From Orbilia blumenaviensis (lineage: Eukaryota; Ascomycota; Orbiliomycetes; Orbiliales; Orbiliaceae): a DNA stretch of 64,000 nucleotides. This document shows, in pieces, positions 48,170 to 59,238 of this stretch. The position numbers were made by a program, and so were the translations under genes. Under the pieces are notes generated by a model, which ran no database searches, had not been told where the DNA came from, and was given only the letters and a program-made list of their open reading frames with translations. The stretch covers positions 434,001 through 498,000 of the forward strand of contig JAVHNS010000007.1 of NCBI GenBank assembly GCA_036872755.1, given 5' to 3'. The stretch's first letter is position 1; the number at the start of each line of letters is the position of its first letter.

Positions 48170-51125
48170 ATGCCCCCCAAGAAGGCAAAGGCCGTCCAGG
48201 CTGTCGAGCAGGCACCAGTCCAGCCGGCAGCTCCTGCTCCTACTCCTGCTCCTGTGGCTGCGCCTAAACCCGTTGAAACTCCAGCATCGGCTTCTGCTCC
48301 CGTTAAAGCTCCAGTGACTATCCAGGAAGTCACCAAAAGCCTCGTCGATTTTCATTTAATCGTACGTCTCGAAACAAACCGTTCCGTTCTCATGGACACC
48401 ACGCGCGGAGGAATGCTGACGGAATTCTCGAATCGTGTTTCCAGACCGACGAGGACGTGCTATTCGAACAGGATATACAGCGAGATAGGGAACCCGACGT
48501 GAAGACATGGTTGCAGTACATCAATCACAAGAAGAAGAATGGGAAACTGGTGGAGTTGATGTTTGTACGTTTCGAATGACCGACTCATTCTTCTATTATC
48601 ACGGCAAGATGGCTGATATGGCAATGTTTTATAGGTTTTCGAACGAGCTGTCAAGGAAATGCCCAGGTCCTACAAGATTTGGAAGATGGTATGCTACCCT
48701 AGGGCGCTTTTAATGACCGAATTCGAGTTTTAACACACTATTTTCTACAGTACCTCGATGCCCGCGTCAAACACGTTGAAGGCCTGAACCCCTCTAAATA
48801 TGCCGCTGAATACGATAAAGTGAACGACTGCTACGAACGATCTCTCGTTCTCCTTAACAAAATGCCTCGCATCTGGACAGATTACCTCACCTTCTTGCTC
48901 AAACAATGCAAAGTCACACATACCCGGCACACTTTCGACCGCGCTCTCCGTGCGCTACCGATCACACAGCATAACAGGATATGGGAACTCTACATACCCT
49001 TCGCAAACTCGGCATCTGGTGATACGGCGGTTAAGATTTGGAGGCGGTATATGCAGGGGCATCCGGAAGAGGCGGAGGAGTTTATCGAGCTGCTTCAGGA
49101 GGTTGGCTATTTTACCGAGGCTGCACAGAAGTACATCGACATCCTCAACAATCCGAAGTTCAGGAGCAAAGCTGGGAAGAGCAATTTTCAACTGTGGATG
49201 GAGCTGTGCGAGCTGCTGGAGCATCACGCCAGGGAAATTAAGGGCCTGCAGGTGGAGAATATCATAAGGAGTGGAATCCAGAGGTTCGAGGACCAGAGAG
49301 GGAAACTGTGGACGTGTTTGGCGAACTATTGGACAAATATGGGTGATTTTCCCAATGCGAGGGATGCGTACGAAGAAGGAATTACTACCGTCATGACGGT
49401 GCGGGATTTCACCCAGATCTTCGATACTTATGTTGAGTTTGAGGAAACGATCGTCGCGACTGAAATGGAAGCTGCGGCAGAACGGCAAGCGGCAGGCAAG
49501 GTTGATGCCGCAGCTGACCAGGCGTTGGACGTCATGATGATGAGGTTCGAATACTTGATGGATAGGCGGCCATTCCTTGTCAACGACGTGTTGTTACGGC
49601 AGAACCCGAATAACGTCATGGAGTGGGAGAAGAGAGTTGCGTTATGGGGTGACAACAAGAAGGAGGTGGTCCAGACCTATACCGATGCGATTGCGGCGAT
49701 ACAGCCGAAGAAAGCGGTTGGAAAGTTCAGCGATCTATGGGCTAAATACGCTAAGTTCTACGAGGAGGGGGGTGATCTGAATACTGTGAGGATGATCATG
49801 GAGAAGGCAGTTAAGGTCCCATTTAAGACGGTTCAAGAACTCGCAGAAATGTGGGTTGAATGGGCAGAGATGGAGCTGAGGAACGAGAATTTCGACCAAG
49901 CTATGGATATCATGGCGAAGGCTACGGCGGCACCAAAGGGTGTCAAAGTTGACTACTTTGACGAAACCCTCACACCGCAGCAGCGTGTGCACAAGAGTTG
50001 GAAACTATGGAGCTTCTACGTTGATTTGGTAGAGAGTGTTGGAACTCTGGCTGATACGAAGGCAATTTATGAGCAAATCTTCGAGTTGAAGATTGCAACG
50101 CCCCAAACCGTCGTCAACTATGCGAACCTACTAGAAGAGAACAAGTACTTCGAGGAATCGTTCAAGGTGAGAAATGCTTCATTAGTACGATACAAAGCTA
50201 GCCACTAACCAAGGGTTTAGATTTATGAACGTGGTCTCGACCTCTTTACATACCCTACTGCCTTTGAAATATGGAATTTGTATCTCAAAAAAGCCATGGA
50301 CCGCAAAATTAACCTCGAACGCCTACGAGACTTGTTCGAGCAATCCCTCGAAAACTGTCCTCCGAAATTTGCGAAGGTACTGTTTATCATGTACGGCCAG
50401 TTAGAAGAAGAACGGGGTCTTGCTCGCCACGCGATGCGAATATACGAACGTGCAACCCGTGCGGTCGCCGACGAAGACCGCTTCGAAATGTACGAGATGT
50501 ATATCACGAAATCCGCAACCAACTTCGGTCTCACATCCACCCGACCAATATACGAGCGGGCCATCGAGGTCCTGCCAGACTCAGAAGCCAAGAACATGTG
50601 TCTCAAATTCGCAGAGATGGAACGGAGACTTGGAGAAATCGACCGTGCGAGAGCGATCTATGGTCATGCCAGTCAGTTCTGCGACCCACGTGTTGCGCCG
50701 GAGTTTTGGGAGAAGTGGGAGAAATTCGAGGTCCAGCATGGAAACGAGGATACATTCAAGGAGATGCTGCGTATCAAGAGGAGCGTACAAGCGCAGTACA
50801 AGTATGTCCACTTTCGATCCCCCAGATATTATGGTTACAATACGCTAATAAATCATATAGCACCGACGTCAACTTCATTGCTGCACAGGCAGTTGCTCGT
50901 AGTAAAGAGGCAAAGGGTACCGGGGCACCACTCGGTGAAACGGATGGAAACGCCACAAATGGAACCAAGGACGCCATGCAGGCTCTTGACAGAGAGCTGC
51001 GGGCGCCGATGGGCTTTGTGGCAGCTAAGAGCGGAGGTGTTGTTGGTGGGGAAGGTGCTCCGAAGCCGCAGATTACTGTCCAAGCAGCTGCCAACCCGGA
51101 TGCCATCGACATTGATATGGATTAG
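48170..51125 (+). CDS. SYF1: pre-mRNA-splicing factor SYF1
   Basis: HAT-repeat scaffold of the NineTeen/Prp19-associated complex in the catalytic spliceosome (human XAB2). Exons 48170-48361, 48445-48564, 48635-48688, 48751-50166, 50221-50801 and 50861-51125 encode 875 residues. After an Ala/Pro-rich N-terminus of 50 residues, the protein starts EDVLFEQDIQRDREPDVKTW and continues as tandem HAT helices (VFERAVKEMPRSYKIWKMYL, YERSLVLLNKMPRIWTDYL, FDRALRALPITQHNRIWELY and more). The MTVRDFTQIFDTYVEFEE segment is characteristic of Syf1 rather than Clf1. The end is a disordered tail with an acidic DIDMD terminus. The Ala/Pro-rich start is unusual, but the first ATG and the phase-0 junction support it. 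High confidence. Confidence 0.95.
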
Positions 51126-52314
51126 TAACATATCATACCTTCGCGGGTATGGTAGTACTAACGGGAAAACTTATCCACAATTTAAACAAGGTTACACATA
51201 TATTGCCTTTTTCTTCGTTTCTTTTGTTTTGCATACTTAGCTCCTTTGTTCTACTACTCTTTCTTCTATTTCTTTTGTTCACATATCATGGGGTTATATA
51301 TATAGGAGTTGGTGTTTTTTTCCCTTTCCTTTTGTGCTCAAGTTTTGTCTGAAAAAGAATGTTCAAAACGGCTTTATAATCTGTTCTGACTATTGATACC
51401 TCCAGGTTCCTTAACCTGCTCTCAAGACTGTACCATAGGATATCTGACAGACCATTCAATTAACTAACCGTGGGGTCTGATTTTTTCTAATCGACTGTGG
51501 ATCTAAAGTGTTGTTTGTATATTGTGAGACCGTCCATAGAAATTATCACAAGGTCCGAACACGTCAGACCCGGTGGACGGGATTGATCATCATCAGTTAA
51601 TCGATCTTTACAAAACAGAAGGTTCATACGACAAATCAGGTTACGAGACAGCCTCGAATCCAGGCGGACATGGAATTAACTGATGGCGAATGTTAACAGG
51701 GTTTTTCTGTTCTTGTGATACCAATCCAACTCGAGCGATCTAATGAAAATGCGGCTACGCAATTATACAATGTATGTTTCTGACGTTGACAGTGCGGGCC
51801 GTAATCCCACATGCCAGGTTAACCATAACTTACGTTTATAATATATAATATATAGTTTTGTAATCTCCGTACTGGTACATAAATAAACACGAGAGTACCC
51901 GTTACCAAACCACTACATCTTCAGTAGCTATTACTTCCAACCCTTCTAACTATCGGGAGTCTATATAAAAAAAAAATCGTGCGGATCTTCAAAGTCGATC
52001 GTAAGCCCTAGTTACAGAGTAACGTAAAGAAGTAATCGCCTGAGGTGCACTCGCTGCAGGCATACGCTACTAATCTACTCGGTTTATTCCTTTGGTTCTC
52101 ATAGAGGAAAAAAAAACCAGTATACTGGTACTACGCGGATTTGTAACCTAAAGCTTTAAGCCTTATAGTACTATAGTCTTTTGATGAGTTGGCATTGGGA
52201 TCTAATTAACGGTGTGCTTGATGGCAACCATAGCCTGGACCCTGGGGACACCCTGGTTTTTTCTCTCTTTTCATCTATAACGGTATACAGTTCACGAGAT
52301 AATAATAACTAGCA
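51126..52314. other. AT-rich spacer
   Basis: 3' flank of SYF1 and upstream of a small gene; no credible coding or RNA feature. Confidence 0.7.
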
Positions 52315-52512
52315 ATGTCCCATCAGTTCGACTTCACGAAAACCACGACAGATGAAATCGCGGCGGAGGTTGCAAAAATCGCAGCAGAGGTTAGTAAAGA
52401 CCTGGAAATGAAAGAGAGTGAGAGAAAAGGAATAAAGGAAGAGAAGGAGAAGTTTCTGAGGGATGAATATGGCAAGATCGTTTTACCAAAAACATCGAGG
52501 AGGCGGATGTAG
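52315..52512 (+). CDS. small helical hypothetical protein (65 aa)
   Basis: Uninterrupted ATG frame: MSHQFDFTKTTTDEIAAE, then a highly charged helical stretch rich in Lys and Glu (residues 12-50) and a basic end KTSRRRM. No family recognised, no signal or membrane segment. AT-rich flanks contrast with the codon-like composition inside. It might be a real small protein or chance; an Ala/Glu/Lys heptad-like pattern makes a short coiled coil plausible. Confidence 0.5.
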   Translation: MSHQFDFTKTTTDEIAAEVAKIAAEVSKDLEMKESERKGIKEEKEKFLRDEYGKIVLPKTSRRRM

Positions 52513-53214
52513 GGGAAGATTGAAGATCTGAGCGTCGGCACTAGAATGACAGCAGAAATGTAGAATTGCAATATATTGCAATATTGAGCGAGGTTTCGAG
52601 GTGTTACAGATCGAAAGTGTGAGGGGATGATAATAGGAATAGTAGTTAGTATTCTGAGCATGTCATAACTTTCATGTAGCCCTTTTCTTGTTTTCCTTCC
52701 TTCCTTGACACACATGTGTGCACCTGAGCACCCTATCCGTTTCGGCAAGGTGGCGTCGACATCTGGCTGTGCAACCAGGAAATGCGTACGTCAAAAGTAC
52801 GACGGGCCTGAAATACAACACTTCATTGTCTCGTTTTGTGCGTGTGTAACCTTGCACCAACACAAAAAAATTCCGATGCGGGCGTGTGACTAAAGCGTGT
52901 TTTTTATTAGTGCGTTCGTCGATGACCTCATATGGATCATGATCTCATTCCGGCGTAATTCTATTTTCAGGGCCCGACGTCGATTATTACTAAGGGAAGA
53001 ACAAAAAAGAAAAATAGTTTTTTTAATTCCTAAACTATAAAACCCCTCATATGCCCCCGCAATCGCAGAATATTTCGTTAATTTAAATTTACAGTTATAA
53101 ACAATCTTCGGAAATAAAATAATACGCTGCTTCAGTTATATATATATTTTCTGTTGTTCAAAGAATATACCATTTAAAACCTTTAAACCTATTTCACTTC
53201 ATATAAATCCCATC
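52513..53214. other. AT-rich spacer
   Basis: Separates two small genes. Overlapping frames at 52323-52893 on both strands have no support. Confidence 0.65.
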
Positions 53215-53500
53215 ATGGATCAGTCGTACGTTTTATCCCCACTACGCATGTAACTATGACATAAGACCGAACTTGCTAACGCTTAAGTGTGTAAACACCG
53301 ACAGAACCCAATCCGCCCCCGGACAAGTCTTTTCCGCGAACCCAGGCCCCGTCATCCCAAATGAGGAAGTCCAGCAGGAAATGGCTGCACAGGCCGAGAA
53401 ATACGACACTGCAAGAAAAGCCCAAGCTGCCGAGAAGGCAAACCAAGCCGCACAGAAGGAAGGAGATAAGAAGGATGCAAAAGAATCCAAGTCGGAGTAG
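53215..53500 (+). CDS. small acidic/Ala-Lys-rich hypothetical protein (68 aa)
   Basis: Exons 53215-53225 and 53305-53500. The first coding exon is only 11 bases (MDQ plus two bases), with donor GTACGT and acceptor GACAG giving MDQSTQSAPGQVF. The rest reads NPGPVIPNEEVQQEMAAQ, then an Ala/Lys/Gln/Glu helix (AEKANQAAQKEG) and a charged end KESKSE. No family recognised. The short Pro-rich hinge followed by a polar helix is typical of small disordered fungal proteins. Without the small exon there is no ATG joined naturally to this frame except one at 53273. Confidence 0.6.
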
Positions 53501-54680
53501 GGAAGTTAATGTTTTTCCGTTCCGTCATGCTATGACGTTAGAAACGTCGGTTAGGCGACTGTTGTATTCAAGTTTTAATTTAGAATAGGTCAGATTGTGG
53601 GCACAGCAATGGCATACATGGGAGTACAAACTCTGTATTACCGTTATTTTCTGGCGTAAATGGATTTGAATTTTAGCAGTCGTGATTACTAGGGAATAAT
53701 ATGAATATTTGGTGCTGGTGCCTTATTGCCCAGACTAGGGATGGTAGCGATATACAGAGATTCGCGAACATAAATTTGGGGCCGAGGAAACGCACAGAGG
53801 TCTATTAGTACAGCCGTGTAAAGGGTATGGAGTCCAGTGGAATAGTGGCCGCCGCACATGTCGACAGAAGGACAAAGCCCAGAGCTGTTACATGTATACA
53901 GTAGATTGATATGTCTAGTCGATGATTATTTTCGACATTAAATCATTCAGGGCTGATAAGTCACTTTGACGGAGCTTTGCAGTCGAACTAATATTCCTGT
54001 CTCTGTAAACGTTTCTCGAAATTAGTGGGCGTTGGTTCTTTTGATAAATTTTCTAAGATTCGAAATTGACCCGGAATCTGGGGCCGGACTAGGCTCAATT
54101 TAGACACATCAAATTGTTGGATTTGGTAGAGCAACACACTTTTTCAAATATTCATAGTGTTGAGACCGAACATTTCAGAATCCAATCTGCGAACCGAAAC
54201 ACCAGACCAACATCACAACATCGGATATACCCCTCTTACTATCCATAATATTAATCAAGAGTTTATCTTGATGCATATTTCTAAATCTTTTATGACTTTC
54301 TGGAAGATAGTATATATATTATTTAGCTTGCGGTTCTCGTTGACGGGCATTTGTAATCACTAGTATTATCTGGCATTGTCGTGATATGTTTATACAGCAT
54401 CAAAGCGCGAAATACATCATGGAATGCTCTCGCGATAGCGAAACTTCGTAGATACATCAGAGCGGCCCTTCCATTCCTTTAAAACCCATCACCTACTTTT
54501 GGTCATTTCATCTTCTTCATCTTCTCCATCTTTCTTCAACTTCACATCACCCTTCAATCTTTATTTCCAGCATCCCATAAAAACTTCAATCCATCAAAAT
54601 CCATCATTTCCACAATATTACCATCTAAGCCAACAGCTTATTTGAGACCCGAAAGCCCCTCGAACGATAAATTTAAAGGA
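53501..54680. other. spacer, no gene recognised
   Basis: AT-rich. The last 200 bases, with CATCTTC/CCATC pyrimidine-rich sequence, look like the promoter/leader of the next gene. Confidence 0.65.
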
Positions 54681-55935
54681 ATGGACGGTGATAAAGAGAA
54701 TGAAAAGGGGTGTGCTAATGATCGGGCTCCATCTAGTCCCGGAGGCCTCTCGATGCGGTACGTTTCTCCCTCCCTTATAGTAGTATTTACTACTACTATA
54801 AATGCTCTTTATACACTATCCCTTGGTTATCAACAAAGAACCCTCGCCGTCAAGCCTTCAACTATAAAAGAATCCTCTTTCTTCTCGGCTTTCTTTATCA
54901 TCTTAGATCTTTCCATCTACCATCTACCATCTGTATCGACGCGTCTTACTGAATCCATCTCTTTGCGCTTCCAGTCACAAGATCAAGCAATCTTTTACCA
55001 ACCTTGCTTCTCTTCTTACTCCCAAAGAAGGTAAATCCGTTCTTCGACGATCATCTCCTCTCTCTCGAACCCCAGAGCCAGAACGTGAAGTCGCAGCTAC
55101 CATCCCTCTCCCAGAAAGCCCGCGTTCTGAAACTCCTGTTTCGGAACCAAGCTCCTCGCCGGCCAAATCACCAGGCAGGAACATAAGAAGGTTCCTACCG
55201 TTCTCACTCAGCCCGGACAGTAAGTTCAAGATGGACTCCAAGACTGCTGAGATGTTGCGAGAGACGACGACCCCCACCACTGGTGAAGAAGACCAGCAGA
55301 AGGACGTTGCTACTCCTGCGGCTGTTGACGTCAAGGGTAAGGGGAGGGCTCGCGACGAAGTTGAGCCCAAGTCCCCAGCCTCCATCAAGGACATGGTTGG
55401 CCTGCTCCCTGCTCCCTCCACGGTTCCTCCCACCATCCCTTCGCCCTCAACTGAGGCCTCACCCTCCCGCGGCGCTGGTCAGGAAAACCGGCTTACCGCT
55501 GCCGCCTCCCCCACCACTACCACGGACAAGGGCAAGGGGTCAAAAAAACAGAAGACAAAAAAGAAGAAGGGGAAAAAGGCGGCTCCAGAGGCCACCGTCA
55601 CCGCCAGCACCCCATCACCTCCTCCTACTGCCGTTGCCGCACCCGCCGCGCCTGCCTTTGCTGCCACCACTCTCCTCCCTGGCTCTGTCGATGATCTCAC
55701 AGCTTCGGAGAGCCAAGGAGACAGTGATTTGACTAGTCAGATCACTGCCCTCCTTGGGCGTCTCCAGGCTGGGGAGACCATCGACTATCAACTGCGAAAC
55801 CCGCCAGGATATGTCGACGAGGACCCCGATTGTCTGGACTTCCTGAACGACCCGGAGTGTCAGGAAATCCTGGGGAACACCACTCCAGGCCCTTCCTCAA
55901 CTTCGGGTCATAAGGGAAGGAAGGGCAAGAGGTAG
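54681..55935 (+). CDS. disordered Pro/Ser/Ala-rich hypothetical protein
   Basis: Exons 54681-54757 and 54975-55935 give 345 residues. Starts MDGDKENEKG; the splice joins LSMR to HKIKQSFTNLASLLTPKEGK. The middle is low-complexity Pro/Ser/Thr/Ala with a Lys-rich patch (KKQKTKKKKGKK, about 209-222), possibly a nuclear signal. Towards the end come an ordered-looking helix (SQITALLGRLQAGETIDYQL) and an acidic PGYVDEDPDCLDFLND before a basic tail. No family recognised. Coding exon 2 is markedly richer in G+C than its flanks, which supports a gene. The 217-base intron is long for this window and contains a 9-base hairpin (54777-54799). Confidence 0.72.
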
Positions 55936-57150
55936 AGGTCCTGTTGGTGGGGTGTTATTTCTCTTTGTTCTTCTTTTCTCAAAACAATAACGATAATAAA
56001 GAGTTAATAATTTCTTTTGTCTTTTATGCCGTGCCCTCCTTCCTTCTCGCTATCTCCATACGTTGTCCTCGTGTCCCTACGTTCTTCTCCGAGAGTCTTG
56101 CATTTGCCTTTTCTTGATACTCCTGATCTTGCAGCCCTGTCTACTCTACGGCCTTTCTCTTTCCCCATGCGTATATCCATTGCCTCTATCGTGCCATGTC
56201 ATATTATCTGAGTCCCTGATTCTTCTCTTCTATAAGAAACTTACCTTGCTATCCTGAGTAACATATCGGAATAACAGATTTCCCAAGTCGTCCACAAACT
56301 GATACATGCCACCAAGTTCATTCCTGTTTACTGTGTCTTGTACCCACCGATTCCTTACCTACCTAAGTTCTTACTAACAAACAATATACACGAATCAATC
56401 TTTAGATTTCGTCCAATTGTTAACTAAAGTGAAAGAGCATGATCATGATCATGGTAATATGGTCCCACCATGGCAAATATGGTTCAGATCTTTATTGTTT
56501 ATCTTGAACAACAAACTCAAACATAATAATTGATATCATCTACTATAACCCGTAGACTCTTATACTTATGTTATAATATACTATACGCATAAATATGCAC
56601 ATAGCAAACCCGCTTAGCTCTTAAACCATTAAACTATAAATCTAAACTTTAAACTTCATATACACGCACAGACACACGAAGTGTGGAAACTTTATATAAC
56701 CGTTCCAGTGTATATATCGCCCCCCTCCCTCGGTGTAACAAAGAAAAAAGACGTTGACGGGCCTCCAGGGCCAGGCAGACGGTCGACCAGGCAGCTATGA
56801 TATGAAATACAATGATGGACACCTGATCGATGGAGCTGAATTAACTGTCCATAAAAAGACTCTTAATCGCCCCCCTTCTTCTAAATTAGAGAATAAATAC
56901 CTAAATAAATAACAAAGAAAATCGATCTATAAACCAGAAGACAAGTAACTCCACAAGAACCATCCTCTTCTTCTTCCTTCCTTCCTCAAGCTCCTCTTCC
57001 TCGGGTTTCTCTTCCTCAAAGAATCCGATTTTATCGCTCAGCACTATCACCAGTGTTTATATTTTACACAAACCAAAAGTAAAAAAAATATATCGATTCT
57101 AGAATCTAGAGAAGGAGGAGGAGAAGCACCTCAAAGTGAAAAATCTCAAA
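55936..57150. other. spacer, no gene recognised
   Basis: T-rich 3' flank (about 55936-56300), then AT-rich sequence and the upstream region of the next small gene. Confidence 0.65.
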
Positions 57151-57588
57151 ATGCCTCCCTGCGACTCCTCACAATCCTCAGAATCCTCGAGTGCAAGGCG
57201 ACCTGCTTCACCGCCTGCACCACCACCACCACCACCCCCTCCTCAATCTCAACAACGTACAACCTTTGCCCTCTCAAGGCCTGAAAACCCGCGGGAAAAT
57301 AAACGGACGATCCCAAAGTCGCCATATCCCACGGATCCTCCTAAGAAGCCTTCTTTCTGGTATGTTATATCAATACGCCCCCTTCCATTTATGATATTAT
57401 GATGAATTATAGGTGACTAACGTGCGTGCAAAAATCCATTAATTGTTTTTTAAAAATAAAACAGTCAAAGACTAGGAGCATGCCTCGCCAGCAGCTGCGA
57501 CACCTACGTCGAACACACGGCGCGCGTGCAAGATATGCACGACCGCAAACCCTCAAAGTCGGAGTCCAATCCCAGGTATAATAGATAA
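57151..57588 (+). CDS. small Pro-rich hypothetical protein (110 aa)
   Basis: Exons 57151-57359 and 57465-57588. The first exon codes a Ser-rich start (MPPCDSSQSSESSSARR), a Pro run (about residues 24-36) and a Lys/Pro-rich segment. The second codes CQRLGACLASSCDTYVEH, with four Cys in 15 residues, then a polar end. The donor GTATGT and acceptor AACAG keep one frame. No family recognised; the Cys cluster suggests metal binding or disulphides (inference). The second-exon stop at 57586 could instead be an AG|GTATAA donor leading further, so the 3' end is uncertain. Confidence 0.5.
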
Positions 57589-58569
57589 TGCAAATTGGTC
57601 AGGAATTAAACGTGGAGGGGTATGAACGAAAGCAGGTGGTCGTGGCGATACTGTGGGGGCGGTGGCCGTGGTGCTTGACAGTTACGGCCCGCCAGAATTG
57701 CGGTCATAAGCAATGTTCATGAACTCGGAAAGGGATTCCATAGTTTATTGTATCTAACTAGATTACAGATATACTACACTGCTACTAGTTGCAATTGACT
57801 ACGCATTCATTCTGCTCTCTTTCAAAGGATTTCTTTTTTAGGGGGGGATGTTCCATTTACTGTCCCAAAAGCTAGTCGTCATTTCGAGTATATTCCCAGT
57901 CCCGCCCAATGGAATAGAATACTTGATTAGATTCCTTGACCTACGTCTCTCGATGGAATTACAAGTGCTCAATAAGAGGAGCAGGGTCTCGCAAGAAAGC
58001 TAAACTTGGAAAAGGACTTGTAGGATATATCCTATCTTACAGGAACCATCGGGAGTAAGGGTCCTTTTTGGTGACCCCATTAAGACATTGAAGAAGCATA
58101 ATGCGTAAGAAGCATTCAGATACCTAACCCGGAACAGCAAAACCCCATTCCATTTTTGTTTTGCTCCGGTGGCGATGATAACAGACGTCGTAAAGAAACA
58201 AAACAGACCCGCGTACGTTAATCGATTCGTTAAACGTAACATGAAAAAAGGACAGGTTTCAAGCACCGAAAAAAAAGAAAGAGAAAGGAAAACGAAGCAC
58301 AAAACTCAAGAGGTACTGTTTCCACTCCGCGTTTCCCCCGGATTCCATCCATACGGTCTTTGTATGCAGTTATTTAATTGACCGTAACCAGTTCTCTTGT
58401 GCAAAAAGTTGAGAAACATTAATGATAATGAAACGTAAAGTCCAAAGGATAAAGTCGGTGGTCCTCCCGGCCGCCAGAAGATCCAAAAGGTGCAAGGGTA
58501 TCAGAAAGATACACCCTATTAGTTCTTCTGCGGGGTTGGTGCCGGCGAATTTTCAATAAGTCGATCCAT
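57589..58569. other. convergent 3' spacer
   Basis: Between two small genes. Frames at 58000-58381 on both strands are short and without signal. Confidence 0.65.
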
Positions 58570-59238
58570 CTAGGACTGACTCTTTCTTCGCTCTCCCTTC
58601 TTTCCTTTGCTGAGCTTCTCGAACAATGCTGATCGGTCGTTACGCTCGATGTGACCGTCGCGGCTAGGTGGCGTAGCGTGAATACTGCCAGCACGCTTCT
58701 GGAATCGAGATGGGGGTACTTTGCTGGCGTCCCATTCCTTTGACCTATTGTTGAAGGGGCAAAATGTTGTTAGCTGGTGCCATCATCATCATGACGTCAT
58801 TATAAAGCGGCCTCCGATTCGACCAGGATTTCGAATTCCCTCCACCGTTGGATCGGTGATGCATGCAAGGGAAGCATATGCCCATGTGCATATGTCAAAA
58901 AAAAAAAAGGAATAATTTTTTTTATGTGATCTAATCTAATCAGGGCAGTCGTAAATGAATACTCACATTCGTCTATCTCTGTTTTCCAAAGGTACCTCTT
59001 GGCTTTGGATGCCATCGGGTCGTTCAGTACCGAACATATCGTACTTGAAACCGGGCTGTCCAAACCCAGGTTCATTTGAGCCACTGGTCCGTCGAGGAGC
59101 GTTTTCATAAGTGGGACTAACAGGCGACGAGGGCTCTTCGATGGCTTGAGCATTTTTCCATTGAGGAGAGTCGGCCTCTGGTACGAACTTGGGCTCGGTA
59201 TTTGCCATATTTGTGTTTGACGACTTCAGAAAGTTCAT
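58570..59238 (-). CDS. conserved small fungal protein of unknown function (148 aa)
   Basis: Exons 59238-58967 and 58744-58570. The N-terminal two thirds are disordered and polar (SSPVSPTYENAPRRTS, FGQPGFKYDMFGTERP). Splicing between RRM and SKEW gives RRMSKEWDASKVPPSRFQKR, then GSIHATPPSRDGHIERN, and the end LFEKLSKGKKGERRKSQS. I recall this SKEWDASKVPPSRFQKR/ATPxSRDGH pattern from uncharacterised proteins widespread in Pezizomycotina; no biochemical role is known to me. A second in-frame Met at residue 11 (59208) may be the true start. The strongly conserved, basic C-terminal block supports a real gene. Confidence 0.85.
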
